Below, one piece after another: positions 45,896 to 54,944 of a stretch of 64,000 nucleotides of DNA; within the stretch, counting starts at the first letter, position 1; every line of letters starts with the position of its first letter. The DNA is from Corynebacterium amycolatum (GTDB taxonomy: Bacteria; Actinomycetota; Actinomycetes; Mycobacteriales; Mycobacteriaceae): contig NZ_CP069513.1 of NCBI RefSeq assembly GCF_016889425.1, forward strand, positions 744,001 through 808,000. The letters run 5' to 3'. A program made the translations under genes and the position numbers. Below the pieces are notes generated by a model that saw only the letters and a list, made by a program, of their open reading frames with translations, searched no databases and was not told the DNA's origin.

Positions 45896-46453
45896 ATGAC
45901 GAATCCGACAAACCCATATGGAGATTTCGACGAAGACGGTATGCCGAGGTCCCGGGGAAAGTTCGCTGACAGCTCGGGTGCTTACAGCTCCGGTATGCCG
46001 TACTCGGATCCGTACCCACAGCAGCAGCCGAACATGGGGCAGGGCTATGAGGACCCGAGCCAGCACAATTTCCACAACGGGTACTCGAACCCGTATCAGA
46101 GTGGTTACCCAAACCAGCAGGCGCCGGCGTATTCCGCTGGCTTCGGTGGCCCAAACCCGCACCAGGGCTACGGGGGCGCAGGTGCTCCTGTCTCGGATAA
46201 GTCCAAGATTGCAGCGGCTCTGCTTGCCTTCTTCCTGGGTACCCTCGGTGTTCACAACTTCTACCTGGGGCACAACTCGCGTGGCGCTATTCAACTAGCA
46301 CTGACGGTATTCGGCTGGATTACGGCTATCCTTCTGGTCGGATTCTTCCTAATCATTGGCGTCAGCATTTGGGCATTTATCGAGTTCATTTTGATTCTCG
46401 TCGGTAGTGGCTCCTACGCCTATGACGCTAATGGGCGCCGCCTGCAATCGTAG
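45896..46453 (+). CDS. TM2 domain protein with disordered N-terminus
   Basis: 185 aa. Residues 1-98 are Tyr/Gln/Pro/Gly/Asn-rich and probably disordered; residues 100-185 form a TM2 domain (AALLAFFLGTLGVHNFYLG, then a second helix pair) with the usual DxF/HNFYLG turn. The ATG at 45896 has AAGG 8-10 nt upstream. TM2 proteins are widespread and mostly of unknown function. The gene is flanked by 219 bp with no gene on the left and converges on the DUF711 gene. Confidence 0.85.
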   Translation: MTNPTNPYGDFDEDGMPRSRGKFADSSGAYSSGMPYSDPYPQQQPNMGQGYEDPSQHNFHNGYSNPYQSGYPNQQAPAYSAGFGGPNPHQGYGGAGAPVSDKSKIAAALLAFFLGTLGVHNFYLGHNSRGAIQLALTVFGWITAILLVGFFLIIGVSIWAFIEFILILVGSGSYAYDANGRRLQS

Positions 46454-46471
46454 GAGCCTCGTCCGAAGCCG

Positions 46472-47836
46472 CTAGTTCCTGAACCCGTGCACCGGGGCGG
46501 GGATGTAGCCGCCACGGGCAATGAACTCGGCATTGCCCTTGGCATTGACATCAATGACCGGCGCATATCCGAGCAGACCACCGAAGTTCACCTCATCGCC
46601 CGGCTTGGTACCCGGCACCGGAATGAGGCGGGCGGCGGTGGTTTTGTGGTTCATCACACCGATGGCGGCCTCGTCGGCAATCATGCCGGAAATCGTGGTC
46701 GCAGGCGTGTCACCAGGAATCGCGATCATGTCGAAGCCCACCGAACAAATAGAGGTCATCGCCTCCAGCTTGTCCATACTGATCGACCCCGCACGGACAG
46801 CATCAATCATGCCCTTGTCCTCAGAGACCGGGATGAACGACCCGGACAGTCCGCCGACGCGTGAACAAGCCATCAGGCCGCCTTTCTTGACGGCGTCGTT
46901 AAGCAGCGCCAGCGCGGCAGTGGTGCCGTGCGTGCCGACCTGCTCCAACCCCATGTGCTCGAGGATGTGAGCGACGGAGTCACCCATCTCAGCGGTCGGC
47001 GCGAGCGAGAGATCCACGATGCCAAAGGGCACGCCCAGGCGCTCCGATGCCATCGTGCCGACCAGCTGACCCGTGCGGGTAATCTTGAACGCCGCCTTCT
47101 TGATCTCCTCGGCGACTTCGTTGAAGCTGGCGCCCTCCAGATCGCCGAGGGCGCGATCGACCACACCCGGACCCGAAACGCCGACGGACACGACGCAATC
47201 CGGCTCCCCGACGCCGTGGAACGCGCCGGCCATGAACGGATTGTCGCCCACCGCATTGGCGAAAACCACCAGCTTGGCGCAGGCAATCGAGCTGCGGTCA
47301 GCGGTTTGCGCCGCGGCTTCCTTCACCACCTCGCCCATGCGACGCACTGCATCCATGTTGATGCCCGCGCGTGACGACGCTACGTTGACCGAGCTGCACA
47401 CCAATTCGGTCTCGCTCAGAGCGTGGGGAATGGAGTCGATGAGCCGCTTCTCGCTGGTCGTCGCACCCTTTTCGACGAGCGCCGAGTAGCCGCCGAGGAA
47501 GTTCACGCCCGAATCGCGGGCGGCGCGGTCGAGCGCCTTGGCCACCACGGTGGGGTCGCCTTCGCAACCGGCCGTGATGAGGGAAACTGGTGTGACGGAG
47601 ATGCGCTTATTGACAATCGGAATGCCCAGCTCCGCCTCGATCCCCTCGCAGACCTCCACGAGGCGAGCGGCCTGCCTGGTTACGCGGTCATACACCGCCT
47701 GTGCGGTGGCTTCCATTTCAGAGCGAGAGCACTTGAGCAGGGAAATTCCCATGGTGACCGTCCGGATATCCAGACGGTACTTCTCGATCATGTCAATGGT
47801 GTCGAGAAACTTAGATTGCGCGAAGTTGAAATCCAT
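46472..47836 (-). CDS. DUF711 / UPF0210 family protein
   Basis: 454 aa, the normal length of the UPF0210 family (distantly related to pyruvate formate-lyase folds, often labelled PFL family). Seen: [16 protein letters not shown] near the N-terminus, [46 protein letters not shown] and a C-terminal GGYIPAP. It is 14 bp after the ACT-domain gene, a pairing conserved in many bacteria. No activity is established. Confidence 0.9.
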   Translation of the reverse strand: MDFNFAQSKFLDTIDMIEKYRLDIRTVTMGISLLKCSRSEMEATAQAVYDRVTRQAARLVEVCEGIEAELGIPIVNKRISVTPVSLITAGCEGDPTVVAKALDRAARDSGVNFLGGYSALVEKGATTSEKRLIDSIPHALSETELVCSSVNVASSRAGINMDAVRRMGEVVKEAAAQTADRSSIACAKLVVFANAVGDNPFMAGAFHGVGEPDCVVSVGVSGPGVVDRALGDLEGASFNEVAEEIKKAAFKITRTGQLVGTMASERLGVPFGIVDLSLAPTAEMGDSVAHILEHMGLEQVGTHGTTAALALLNDAVKKGGLMACSRVGGLSGSFIPVSEDKGMIDAVRAGSISMDKLEAMTSICSVGFDMIAIPGDTPATTISGMIADEAAIGVMNHKTTAARLIPVPGTKPGDEVNFGGLLGYAPVIDVNAKGNAEFIARGGYIPAPVHGFRN

Positions 47837-47850
47837 CCTGGTCGCGCCCT

Positions 47851-48120
47851 TTAAATCTCGTTGACGGCGTTGAACAGCGCCTCAGACTGGATTCGAATCA
47901 CAAGCCCCTCCCGCTTGCCGACGGAATCCATATAACCCTGCAGCGTGCTGATGGGAGTGGCCTTCTCGTTGAACTCCACCCGCAGGATCATGGTGAACCA
48001 TTTATCCATGAGGGTCTGGGAAACATCGACGATGTTGACGTCCTGCTCCGCCAGAGCAGTGGTGACGGCGGCGATGATGCCGGTGTGATCCTCGCCGGTG
48101 ACGGTAATGATGGCAAACAT
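47851..48120 (-). CDS. ACT domain protein (UPF0237)
   Basis: 89 aa, a single ACT domain: [21 protein letters not shown] and [21 protein letters not shown]. Such proteins are thought to sense a small ligand, perhaps an amino acid, and to work with the UPF0210 partner encoded 14 bp downstream. The ATG at 48120 is fixed by a leaderless TAAAAT box 7 nt upstream; a frame reaching 48276 runs through the palindromic repeat and is rejected. Confidence 0.9.
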   Translation of the reverse strand: MFAIITVTGEDHTGIIAAVTTALAEQDVNIVDVSQTLMDKWFTMILRVEFNEKATPISTLQGYMDSVGKREGLVIRIQSEALFNAVNEI

Positions 48121-48127
48121 GGCCTCA

Positions 48128-48133
48128 ATTTTA
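48128..48133 (-). promoter_or_regulatory. Leaderless -10 box of ACT-DUF711 unit
   Basis: TAAAAT on the minus strand is 7 nt before the ATG at 48120. Confidence 0.55.
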
Positions 48134-48219
48134 GCCGGTGGGGAGGTGGCGAAAATCTGTGGATGGCGGTCGTGCTGGTGGCAAGTTTGTGGCGAAGCAT
48201 GTTCGGGGACCGCTGAAGA

Positions 48220-48291
48220 CACTTCACGACACCCGTGGCACCTTGTGCCAGCTGTGGAGGTGGCATGAGGTGACATAGGTGTCGTGAAGTG
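48220..48291. repeat. Palindromic repeat, copy 2
   Basis: Arms 48220-48250 and 48261-48291 (31 nt each) with loop GCTGTGGAGG, the reverse complement of the copy 1 loop. The right arm differs from copy 1 at one position and the left arm at four, so the stem has several mismatches. It lies between the ACT gene promoter and the POT transporter stop. Confidence 0.9.
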
Positions 48292-48354
48292 GGGGGGGAG
48301 AGAGGGGAGAGCGTGGGCGTGGGCTGTGTCAGAGCGAGGGCCAGCCTTACAGCC

Positions 48355-49881
48355 CTATCGGACGTCGACGAACTCCTTGACAATCCACTTGCGCAGTGCG
48401 AGCAGAATCAGGCCCAGGACAACAGAGGCGATGCCCAGGGTGATGAAGAAGGTGTTCTCAGCAGCGGCGTCTTCGTAGTTGTAGAAGCCGGCCAGGGTGC
48501 CTGCCAGCGAAGTACCCATAGCGATTGCCATCAGCCAGACGGCCATCATGCGCGACGGGAATGCTGCCGGAGCGACCTTGGTAGCAAGGGCGTTGCCGAC
48601 CGGGCTCAGCATGAGCTCGCCCATGGTGAACAGGAAGAGAATCCAGATAATCGCATACAGCGGAGTGGAGTTTTCACCGCCACCAGAGAATGGAATGAAG
48701 AAGAACAGCGAGATACCGATGATGATGTTGGCGACGCCGAACTTGACTGGGGTGGACCACTGACGGTCACCAAGCTTGGACCAGGCGGCTGCAAAGACCA
48801 TCGAGAAGGCGATGATGAAGATTGGGTTGATCGAGTTAATCCAGGCTGGAGACATTTCCCAACCGAAGATCTCGCGGTCGAGGCGGATATCTGAGTAGAT
48901 GGCCAGCACCGTGAACTGCTGCTGGAAGATACCGAAGAACAGCACGCCTGAGACGAACATCGGGATGAAGCCGACCAGACGAGTCTTCTCCGATTTCGTC
49001 GTAAGTGGCGAGGAGTACATCTGCCACCACAGCACCACAGCGGCGATCAGTGCAATCACTGTGACCACAGTGGAAAGAGAAGTGACCGGAACAATTCCGG
49101 TGGAAACCAGCGTAACCGAGACAACAGTGATGATTACTGCAATGCCAATCCATACCGGGTACTGCTTCTTCGGCAGCGGGTTCGGAATCTCATGGCCAGC
49201 CTCGGCGATGGTGGACTTGCGCATCAGGATGTACTGAACCAGGCCGGCAGCCATACCGATAGCGGCAAGGCCGAAGCCCCAGTGGAAGCCCTTCATGCCC
49301 CAAATCCAGCCGGTGAGCAGTGGGCCGAACAGGGCGCCGATATTGACGCCCATGTAAAAGATGGAGAAGCCGGCATCACGACGCGGGTCGTCCTTGGCGT
49401 AGAGCTGACCCAGCACGACCTGTGCGTTGGTCTTCACGCCGCCAGAGCCGATTGCGATGGAGACAAGGCCAATAGCCAGGCCAATCACGCCGGGGATGAA
49501 TGCCAAGGAGATGTGGCCAATCATGACCAGGATGGCGGAGTAGAACAGTGTCCGCTCCGAGCCAAGGATACGGTCGGCAACCAGAGAGGCAACGAGTGCG
49601 GCCATGTAGACAAGACCGCCGTAAGCACCGACGATGGAGGTAGCAGCACCCTTGTCCAGGCCGAGACCGCCCTGAGTGGTCTCGTGGTACATGTAGAAAG
49701 CCAGGATGGCCTGCATGCCGTAGAAGCTGAAGCGCTCCCACATTTCGATGCCGAAGAGGTTGGCGAGACCCCACGGTTGGCCCATGAACGTGCGTTCTTC
49801 GCTGGACCCTGCGGGCTTATGATTTCGTTGGGTCTCAGCAGTTGGTTGATTGCCGAGAGCCTCGTCAGAAGATTTGTCCAT
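48355..49881 (-). CDS. POT/PTR2 family peptide transporter
   Basis: 508 aa proton-coupled oligopeptide symporter with about 12-14 helices. The ExxER-type motif is present (EMWERFSFYGM) as is the PTR2 signature FYMGVNIGALFGPLLTGW, with a proton-coupling region around VGNALATKV. It should import di- and tripeptides. The N-terminus is 35 residues of polar sequence. On the minus strand GATAAT lies 6 nt before the ATG, so the gene may be leaderless. It is one of the genes that occupy the place of the mycolate cluster. Confidence 0.93.
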   Translation of the reverse strand: MDKSSDEALGNQPTAETQRNHKPAGSSEERTFMGQPWGLANLFGIEMWERFSFYGMQAILAFYMYHETTQGGLGLDKGAATSIVGAYGGLVYMAALVASLVADRILGSERTLFYSAILVMIGHISLAFIPGVIGLAIGLVSIAIGSGGVKTNAQVVLGQLYAKDDPRRDAGFSIFYMGVNIGALFGPLLTGWIWGMKGFHWGFGLAAIGMAAGLVQYILMRKSTIAEAGHEIPNPLPKKQYPVWIGIAVIITVVSVTLVSTGIVPVTSLSTVVTVIALIAAVVLWWQMYSSPLTTKSEKTRLVGFIPMFVSGVLFFGIFQQQFTVLAIYSDIRLDREIFGWEMSPAWINSINPIFIIAFSMVFAAAWSKLGDRQWSTPVKFGVANIIIGISLFFFIPFSGGGENSTPLYAIIWILFLFTMGELMLSPVGNALATKVAPAAFPSRMMAVWLMAIAMGTSLAGTLAGFYNYEDAAAENTFFITLGIASVVLGLILLALRKWIVKEFVDVR

Positions 49882-49968
49882 TCTTCAATTATCGAGGCGC
49901 AGCGCAAAAATTAAAAACCAGATTTAGTCAGTGAACTAAACCGAAGGGTTAGGAACGGGTCCGAAGGC

Positions 49969-50340
49969 TTAGTCCAGAGACTTACGAGCAACCGCATTCG
50001 ACGCTGCTCGCCAACCCAGCAGCAGCAAGGCGCTCATGACTGAGGCGACCAGAATGAAGGACCAGTGCGGGACTGCCGAATTGCGGGTGGCCCACACAGC
50101 GAGGCCGACGACGACAGTACCGAGCCACACAATTGCGCCTGAACTCACTGCACGCGGGTTCGGCTCATTCTTAATCAGCGCGGTTCCCAGGAGGACACCG
50201 ATTGCGAACGGCCACCAGGTATCGAGGATATTGATGAAGGTAAAAGGATCCTCGGGAGTGTTGTGAGCCAGGCGCGCTAACACGGCGAAAATAAAGATGG
50301 CGAGGATGTCAATCAAGAACGTCGATACGCGTGTGTTCAT
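49969..50340 (-). CDS. DUF3054 membrane protein
   Basis: 123 aa from the ATG at 50340, with four helices filling nearly the whole protein (FLIDILAIFIFAVLAR, WWPFAIGVLLGTAL, AIVWLGTVVVGLAVW, FILVASVMSALLLLGW). The ARLAHN and WPFAIG motifs fit DUF3054, a small actinobacterial membrane family of unknown function. The frame to 50403 is rejected on the promoter evidence. Confidence 0.8.
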   Translation of the reverse strand: MNTRVSTFLIDILAIFIFAVLARLAHNTPEDPFTFINILDTWWPFAIGVLLGTALIKNEPNPRAVSSGAIVWLGTVVVGLAVWATRNSAVPHWSFILVASVMSALLLLGWRAASNAVARKSLD

Positions 50341-50347
50341 GCTTCTT

Positions 50348-50353
50348 AGTCTA
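50348..50353 (-). promoter_or_regulatory. Leaderless -10 box of DUF3054 gene
   Basis: TAGACT on the minus strand is 7 nt before the ATG at 50340. Confidence 0.55.
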
Positions 50354-50402
50354 GCGACCCCGCAGATCGGTGGGTGACCAGCGACCAGCGGCGAGGAAGC
50401 CA

Positions 50403-51446
50403 TCAGCGGTCAGCGACAGGCTGATGCTCGGACTGATCCTTGTGGTCGAAGCCGAGGGCGTAGATAATCCAGCCCACAATTGCCACCAGGACGAAGGAAA
50501 CGATGCGGTAGACCAGCACCGCTGCAAAAGCCTCGGCGCCGGTGGTGCCGCCTGCGATGAGAGCCGCAGTCAAAGCGGCCTCGACAGTGCCGATGCCGCC
50601 CGGTGTGGCCTGGATGAAACCCGCGAGCTTGCCGGTTACGAAGGCCAGCAGCACCTTCGTAGCGGAGATGTCATCGACACCAACGGCCCGGATGGCGGCG
50701 TAGAGACAGACAATTTCCGCGACCCAGTTGATAAAGGACCAGGTGAAGGAAAGAGCTAAAGTTTGCACGGGCAACTTCACGCTGGTCAGCTGTTTGATGG
50801 ACTCTTCAAGTCGGTCGACATCGGTGTCTGCGGGCTTCTTTCGAATCTTGTTAAAGACACGTAGACACCATGCACCCGCCTTGTTGAGGAAAGCTGGGTT
50901 CTGCGAAATCCGCCACAGCAAAATGGTGGCTAGTAACACCACAATTGCCATAGCGATGAGCACTGCGGTCGTGCCGCCCTGCCCTACGAAGAAGAGGCTG
51001 CCAAGCCCCAGAAATGCCAGACCTAAAAACGACAACGCACCCGAAAAAAGCACAAACCAGCTGACAAGGACCGCGGATGCGCCCCACTGCATCATGCGCT
51101 TAATCTGCAGCGCCGTGGAAAATGCAGCACCACCGGGAACGGTGACCGCCCACGCGTTGGATGCGAGGGTTAACGCATTGGTGCTGCGGCGAGTGGCTGC
51201 TTTTACGCCTCCAGCTCGCAACAGCAGACGCATCACTTCCGCCATCGCGTAGAGCGAAAAAGCCACGGAAAAAATGGAGATGAACAGCCACTTAGCGTCA
51301 ACATCTGCAAGAATGTGCAGCCCTTGGACGACACTGTCCCAGTTTCTTACCGTCAGGACGATACCGGCAATCACGAGGGGTACGAGGATTATCGATCGTA
51401 GCCAGCTCGAATTGCCGGTTTTGAGGACATTTTTAAGTCGTGACAT
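50403..51446 (-). CDS. Flippase-like / lysylphosphatidylglycerol synthase transmembrane domain protein
   Basis: 347 aa with about eight helices in the pattern of PF03706 (UPF0104): NALTLASNAWAVTVPGGAAFSTA near residue 95 and GKLAGFIQATPGGIGTVEAALTAALIAGG near 285, both hallmarks of the family. Only the membrane part is present, with no aminoacyl-transfer domain, so lipid flipping or transport is more likely than lysyl-PG synthesis. It follows the NYN and trmB genes on the minus strand, 47 bp after NYN, where C. glutamicum has the TMM exporter region. Confidence 0.82.
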   Translation of the reverse strand: MSRLKNVLKTGNSSWLRSIILVPLVIAGIVLTVRNWDSVVQGLHILADVDAKWLFISIFSVAFSLYAMAEVMRLLLRAGGVKAATRRSTNALTLASNAWAVTVPGGAAFSTALQIKRMMQWGASAVLVSWFVLFSGALSFLGLAFLGLGSLFFVGQGGTTAVLIAMAIVVLLATILLWRISQNPAFLNKAGAWCLRVFNKIRKKPADTDVDRLEESIKQLTSVKLPVQTLALSFTWSFINWVAEIVCLYAAIRAVGVDDISATKVLLAFVTGKLAGFIQATPGGIGTVEAALTAALIAGGTTGAEAFAAVLVYRIVSFVLVAIVGWIIYALGFDHKDQSEHQPVADR

Positions 51447-51493
51447 AAAAAAGAAGCCTGTTCGTCTTCCTGTTCGTCGCGGCGGTGGTCTCC

Positions 51494-52177
51494 CTAGTCG
51501 TCGTTCTTACCGTCGCGCTCTTTGAGCAACGACGTGAGCGGACGGAACGGCTGCAGCCACGCACCGCCATCCGGTAGGCGGTCGAGGTCGATACGGGGTA
51601 GCGGCTCACGGAAGACGCCCTTGATTTCCTCCAGGTCAACGAAGCGAATCGCATCGGAGGCCAGCGCCCAGGAAGCATGCTCGTGAAAACCGATGACGGT
51701 TACCGGAATCCCCTCGGAGGCGAGCTTTTCCAGCAGCTCTTGGAAGTTCTGGCCATCGGCGGACGCAACGACGACACTGCGCAACACGCCTTCGTCGTAA
51801 CGCCGTTGGATGTGCGCAATCATGTCCGGGTCAACGTCGGTGTCCTCTTCAATCTTCGGCTTTGCGAAGACCGCGAAACCGACATTGCGCAGCGCCTCGA
51901 CCCAGGGGCGGACAATCTCCGCAGAGCCCGGGTTAACGTTGGTGAATACCGTGGCCTCGGGGAGGACATCGGAACCGATTTTCTTGGATACGCGTTCGGC
52001 TTCGTCGATAAGCCATTTACCCACGGCGTCGAAGCGCGGGCGGTGCGCGGCGGTCGGGCGGGAACCCAGGATGGCGCCGAGCCCCATGTCCAAGTTCGGG
52101 GCATCCCACACAAGCAGTGCGGTGGGATGCGTTTCAGCAGTGTTGTAGCTGGCAGAGGTGTTCTGTGTGGTGCTCAT
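51494..52177 (-). CDS. NYN domain protein (Rv0207c-like)
   Basis: 227 aa from the ATG at 52177. The NYN/PIN-like nuclease fold shows LLVWDAPNLDMG at the N-terminus, EEDTDVDPDMIAHI and SVVVASADGQNF with the expected acidic residues, and VTVIGF near the end of the domain. Such proteins are putative RNases. It is 5 bp downstream of trmB, the Rv0207c-Rv0208c order, so they are one operon. In that order the next gene would be mmpL3, which is not here. Confidence 0.85.
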   Translation of the reverse strand: MSTTQNTSASYNTAETHPTALLVWDAPNLDMGLGAILGSRPTAAHRPRFDAVGKWLIDEAERVSKKIGSDVLPEATVFTNVNPGSAEIVRPWVEALRNVGFAVFAKPKIEEDTDVDPDMIAHIQRRYDEGVLRSVVVASADGQNFQELLEKLASEGIPVTVIGFHEHASWALASDAIRFVDLEEIKGVFREPLPRIDLDRLPDGGAWLQPFRPLTSLLKERDGKNDD

Positions 52178-52182
52178 GGTTC

Positions 52183-53031
52183 CTATGCCTCTTTCTTGCG
52201 CCAGATGAACTCGTGGATGTCGTGGTCGAGGTTCAGGCCGCGGGCTTCGAACTTGGTCGTCGGTCGGTCGAGAAGCATGGGAGATTCCGGCCATGGCCAG
52301 GCGATGGGCTCCAGCGTCGGCTCGACATCGCGAAGTTCTTCGATCCACTCGGCGTAGTCCGCATGGTCAGTGGCGGCGTGGAATATGCCGCCAGGCTTCA
52401 GACGCGAAGAAATCAGGCGCAACGTGCCGGACTGCACAATGCGGCGCTTGTGATGGCGTGCCTTCGGCCACGGGTCCGGGAAGAACAGGCGCACGCCGGC
52501 CAGCGACTCCGGCTCGATCATGCGCTGCAAAACCTCGACGCCGTCGCCGCGGACCATGCGGATGTTCGACACCTCATTGCGCACGGTGGCAGAGAGCAGT
52601 TTCGCCAGGCCAGGGCGGTAAAGCTCAACTGCGATGATGTTGTGGTCCGGTTCTTGCGGAGCCATAGCCACGGTGGACGTGCCGGTGCCGCAGCCAATCT
52701 CGACGATGGTCGGGCCCTTGCGGCCAAACCATTCCTCCACGTCAATGACTTCGTCGGAGAGGACCTTGCCGTAAGTGTCCCAGTTGTCTTCCCAGATTCT
52801 TTCCTGGTTGGGGGTCAAAGTGCCGCGGCGGAAGGACAGATTGCCGATGCGCGGGTAGTCAAGACCGTCGTCGAATTGGGTCTTTTCCGGACGACCTGCA
52901 GGCAATTCGCCCTTCTTCGGCTGGCGCTCATGCGGCTGTTCCGCCTGCTCGTCTCCGTGAGTTGGCAATGGTTCAGATTCCTGCGAAACCGCAGGCTGTT
53001 CGATATTTTCAGAAAAATCAGAAGTAGTCAC
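52183..53031 (-). CDS. trmB: tRNA (guanine-N7-)-methyltransferase
   Basis: 282 aa if started at GTG 53031; ATGs at 53052 and 53067 are alternatives (up to 294 aa). It methylates G46 of tRNAs with S-adenosylmethionine. The SAM motif [15 protein letters not shown] and the family signature [17 protein letters not shown] are clear. The first 65 residues are polar and variable. Operon head of trmB-NYN. Confidence 0.93.
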   Translation of the reverse strand: MTTSDFSENIEQPAVSQESEPLPTHGDEQAEQPHERQPKKGELPAGRPEKTQFDDGLDYPRIGNLSFRRGTLTPNQERIWEDNWDTYGKVLSDEVIDVEEWFGRKGPTIVEIGCGTGTSTVAMAPQEPDHNIIAVELYRPGLAKLLSATVRNEVSNIRMVRGDGVEVLQRMIEPESLAGVRLFFPDPWPKARHHKRRIVQSGTLRLISSRLKPGGIFHAATDHADYAEWIEELRDVEPTLEPIAWPWPESPMLLDRPTTKFEARGLNLDHDIHEFIWRKKEA

Positions 53032-53067
53032 GTTCCCTATTGTCCACGACATCGGCCAACTATCCAA

Positions 53068-53357
53068 TCATTGCCCCTAGGATTTTTGTTGTTGTCCTGG
53101 CGGTTTCACTTCGGTTGACGATGCCGCGTCGTCCCGAACTGGCGGCACGGCGAGGCAAGTTGTTTTGTCGACTTGCCGAATCCGCGGTCCGCTGTAGGCT
53201 GAACGCGAAGCCGCGCTTATTCGTTGGTTGAAGCGGTGCTTGGGGTCTGCCTAACGCAGTGTTTCAGGGCGCGGATTCTGGCCCACAGGCCGTATGGGGG
53301 TTACGCAGGTTTTTTAACTAAACCACGCAGGGGATTTATGGGAGGGGACTAGGCCGA
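53068..53357. other. Intergenic region between trmB and unknown cluster
   Basis: About 290 bp, divergent. No convincing gene or RNA was recognised; it should carry the promoters of trmB and of the cluster starting at 53358. GGAGGGG at about 53340 could serve as a ribosome binding site for the ATG at 53358. Confidence 0.4.
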
Positions 53358-53900
53358 ATGGACCTTATTTCCGCAAGTGACGTCACGGAAACAACACAGC
53401 CGTCAACAGGATCTACATCGTCGTCGTTGCGCGCCGCTGTGGTGGACTGGCTGTCAGCACGGCAGGTCGCGCACTCGGACACCACACACACGAGCGGTGC
53501 GGAGGTGTGCGTCGCCAAGGCGCTTGAGCGCGAGAAACGGCCATCGATAATCTGCGCGCGATTGCGCAGGGGCGTGCGCGAAACCGCTGTGCGCGAGGCG
53601 TTTTCGCAATGTCACGAGGAGCTGGCCGACAAGCTGTCCGCCCCTGTCGCGCTGGTCATCGAGCAACAACCGATTCGCCATTCGCTTGCCGACGAGTATT
53701 GCGACATCGCCACAAACGAGACAGCTGAACACACCTTTTTGTTCAGCTCCGCGTTGCGGAAGATTGCTGAACGCCGCGGTGTGAAAGGCGGATCACGCAA
53801 TGATGACGGGCTACTCGCAGTGCAGTTGACTGAGATTGCGGCGGCCTTTCCCGCTGCTAGAGACAGCCTGGAGGAGCTGTTATGGCAGCACCGGACGTAG
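53358..53900 (+). CDS. Unknown protein, first gene of a three-gene cluster
   Basis: 180 aa, no signal peptide or membrane segment, not recognised. The start is Ser/Thr-rich; the middle is Arg/Glu-rich and helical (KALEREKRPSIICARLRR, VREAFSQCHEELADKL), with VALVIEQQPIRHSLADEY after it. Its last 19 bp overlap the start of the next gene, so they are translated together. Confidence 0.6.
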   Translation: MDLISASDVTETTQPSTGSTSSSLRAAVVDWLSARQVAHSDTTHTSGAEVCVAKALEREKRPSIICARLRRGVRETAVREAFSQCHEELADKLSAPVALVIEQQPIRHSLADEYCDIATNETAEHTFLFSSALRKIAERRGVKGGSRNDDGLLAVQLTEIAAAFPAARDSLEELLWQHRT

Positions 53901-54910
53901 TTGAGCCACGCCCGGTCTCAGCCGAGGGGCCGGAGCAGCCACCGCTACTTGTCACCAAAGCCGGGGACGCAGCGGACCGCGCGGACTTCTCGCAGATTGT
54001 TGATACTGCGACTCCGCCACGTCGCCTGGAGTTTGTGGATAAACGCAGCGCCGTGGTGCTCTATATTGCAGACAGCGAGGTGCAGCCCACGCGGGAGTGC
54101 GTCAGCACGGTTGCAGCCATTAGCCAAGCCACCGGCCGTGTTGCAGTTGGCCTGATTGGCAATGGTGAGTATGCCGAGGCCTGGCGTCAGGAAATCGACA
54201 GCACAATCCCGATGGGAGCGCTGGACGGGAGGATGGCCAGAACCCTGGTTCTGCTGGCAGAAGGCCCGCCCAGAAACCCGGGGGAAACACTGAGTGCGCG
54301 CCGGGCTCGAAATGTGCGAGCTCAGCTGGCACAGGAGCGATCGCGCGGAGCCGGGGCGGCGGCGCGATTGCAGCGGAAGATGCAGTTGGCAGCTGAGAGT
54401 GCAGTGCGGGATGCACTCCAGGAGGTGGCTGACGGCCCCGCAGGTGATCAGGCGGAACTTCAGGGTCGTGCCGAGGTCGCAGCGACGCGGCTGCAACAGC
54501 GGTGTGGCGACGAATTGGGCCTTCGTGTGGAAGTCTCAGTGCCCGCTCCAGCAAGCCCGGCTCGCCCCAGTTATGCCATGGACGCTCTGGTGGCGGTGGC
54601 ATCGCTTGGCGTGGCGGTCGGTGCAGTGCGGATCGTCCACGGATTGCTGATGTGGATTGGGGTGCCGACGCTTGCGGCGCAGCTGGTCGCACTTGCAATA
54701 GGCCTCGGTGTTGCGGTGGTGGCGGTGGGCGCAACGATTCGTCGTAACGCACGCCAACGCACCGCGCAGTGGCGGGCAAATTACCTTGCCCATCTGCGAC
54801 GAAGATGGACACAGTCCGTGGAGATGACGGTGCGTGAGGCCCTTGGTGCGCGGGGTCCGGGATGGCGAATAGAGCAGCTGGCGGAGTACACCGGAACGCC
54901 TGCACGATAG
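53882..54910 (+). CDS. Unknown membrane protein with long helical region
   Basis: 342 aa. An N-terminal globular part (about 1-115) is followed by an Ala/Arg/Gln-rich helical stretch (about 135-215, probably coiled coil), two adjacent membrane helices (about 235-285: LVAVASLGVAVGAVRIVHGL and AAQLVALAIGLGVAVVAVGA) and a basic C-terminal tail. Not recognised; the layout of cytoplasmic helices next to a helical hairpin suggests a scaffold or signalling role, which is inference. It overlaps the previous gene by 19 bp. Confidence 0.6.
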   Translation: MAAPDVVEPRPVSAEGPEQPPLLVTKAGDAADRADFSQIVDTATPPRRLEFVDKRSAVVLYIADSEVQPTRECVSTVAAISQATGRVAVGLIGNGEYAEAWRQEIDSTIPMGALDGRMARTLVLLAEGPPRNPGETLSARRARNVRAQLAQERSRGAGAAARLQRKMQLAAESAVRDALQEVADGPAGDQAELQGRAEVAATRLQQRCGDELGLRVEVSVPAPASPARPSYAMDALVAVASLGVAVGAVRIVHGLLMWIGVPTLAAQLVALAIGLGVAVVAVGATIRRNARQRTAQWRANYLAHLRRRWTQSVEMTVREALGARGPGWRIEQLAEYTGTPAR

Positions 54911-54944
54911 CTGTGACAGCGAAGAGAAATAGGGGGATATCACG

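Noticed and set aside
53040..53231. Short plus-strand frame of 63 codons between trmB and the unknown cluster
   Set aside because: Begins inside the trmB start region, basic composition without motif, no convincing ribosome binding site.
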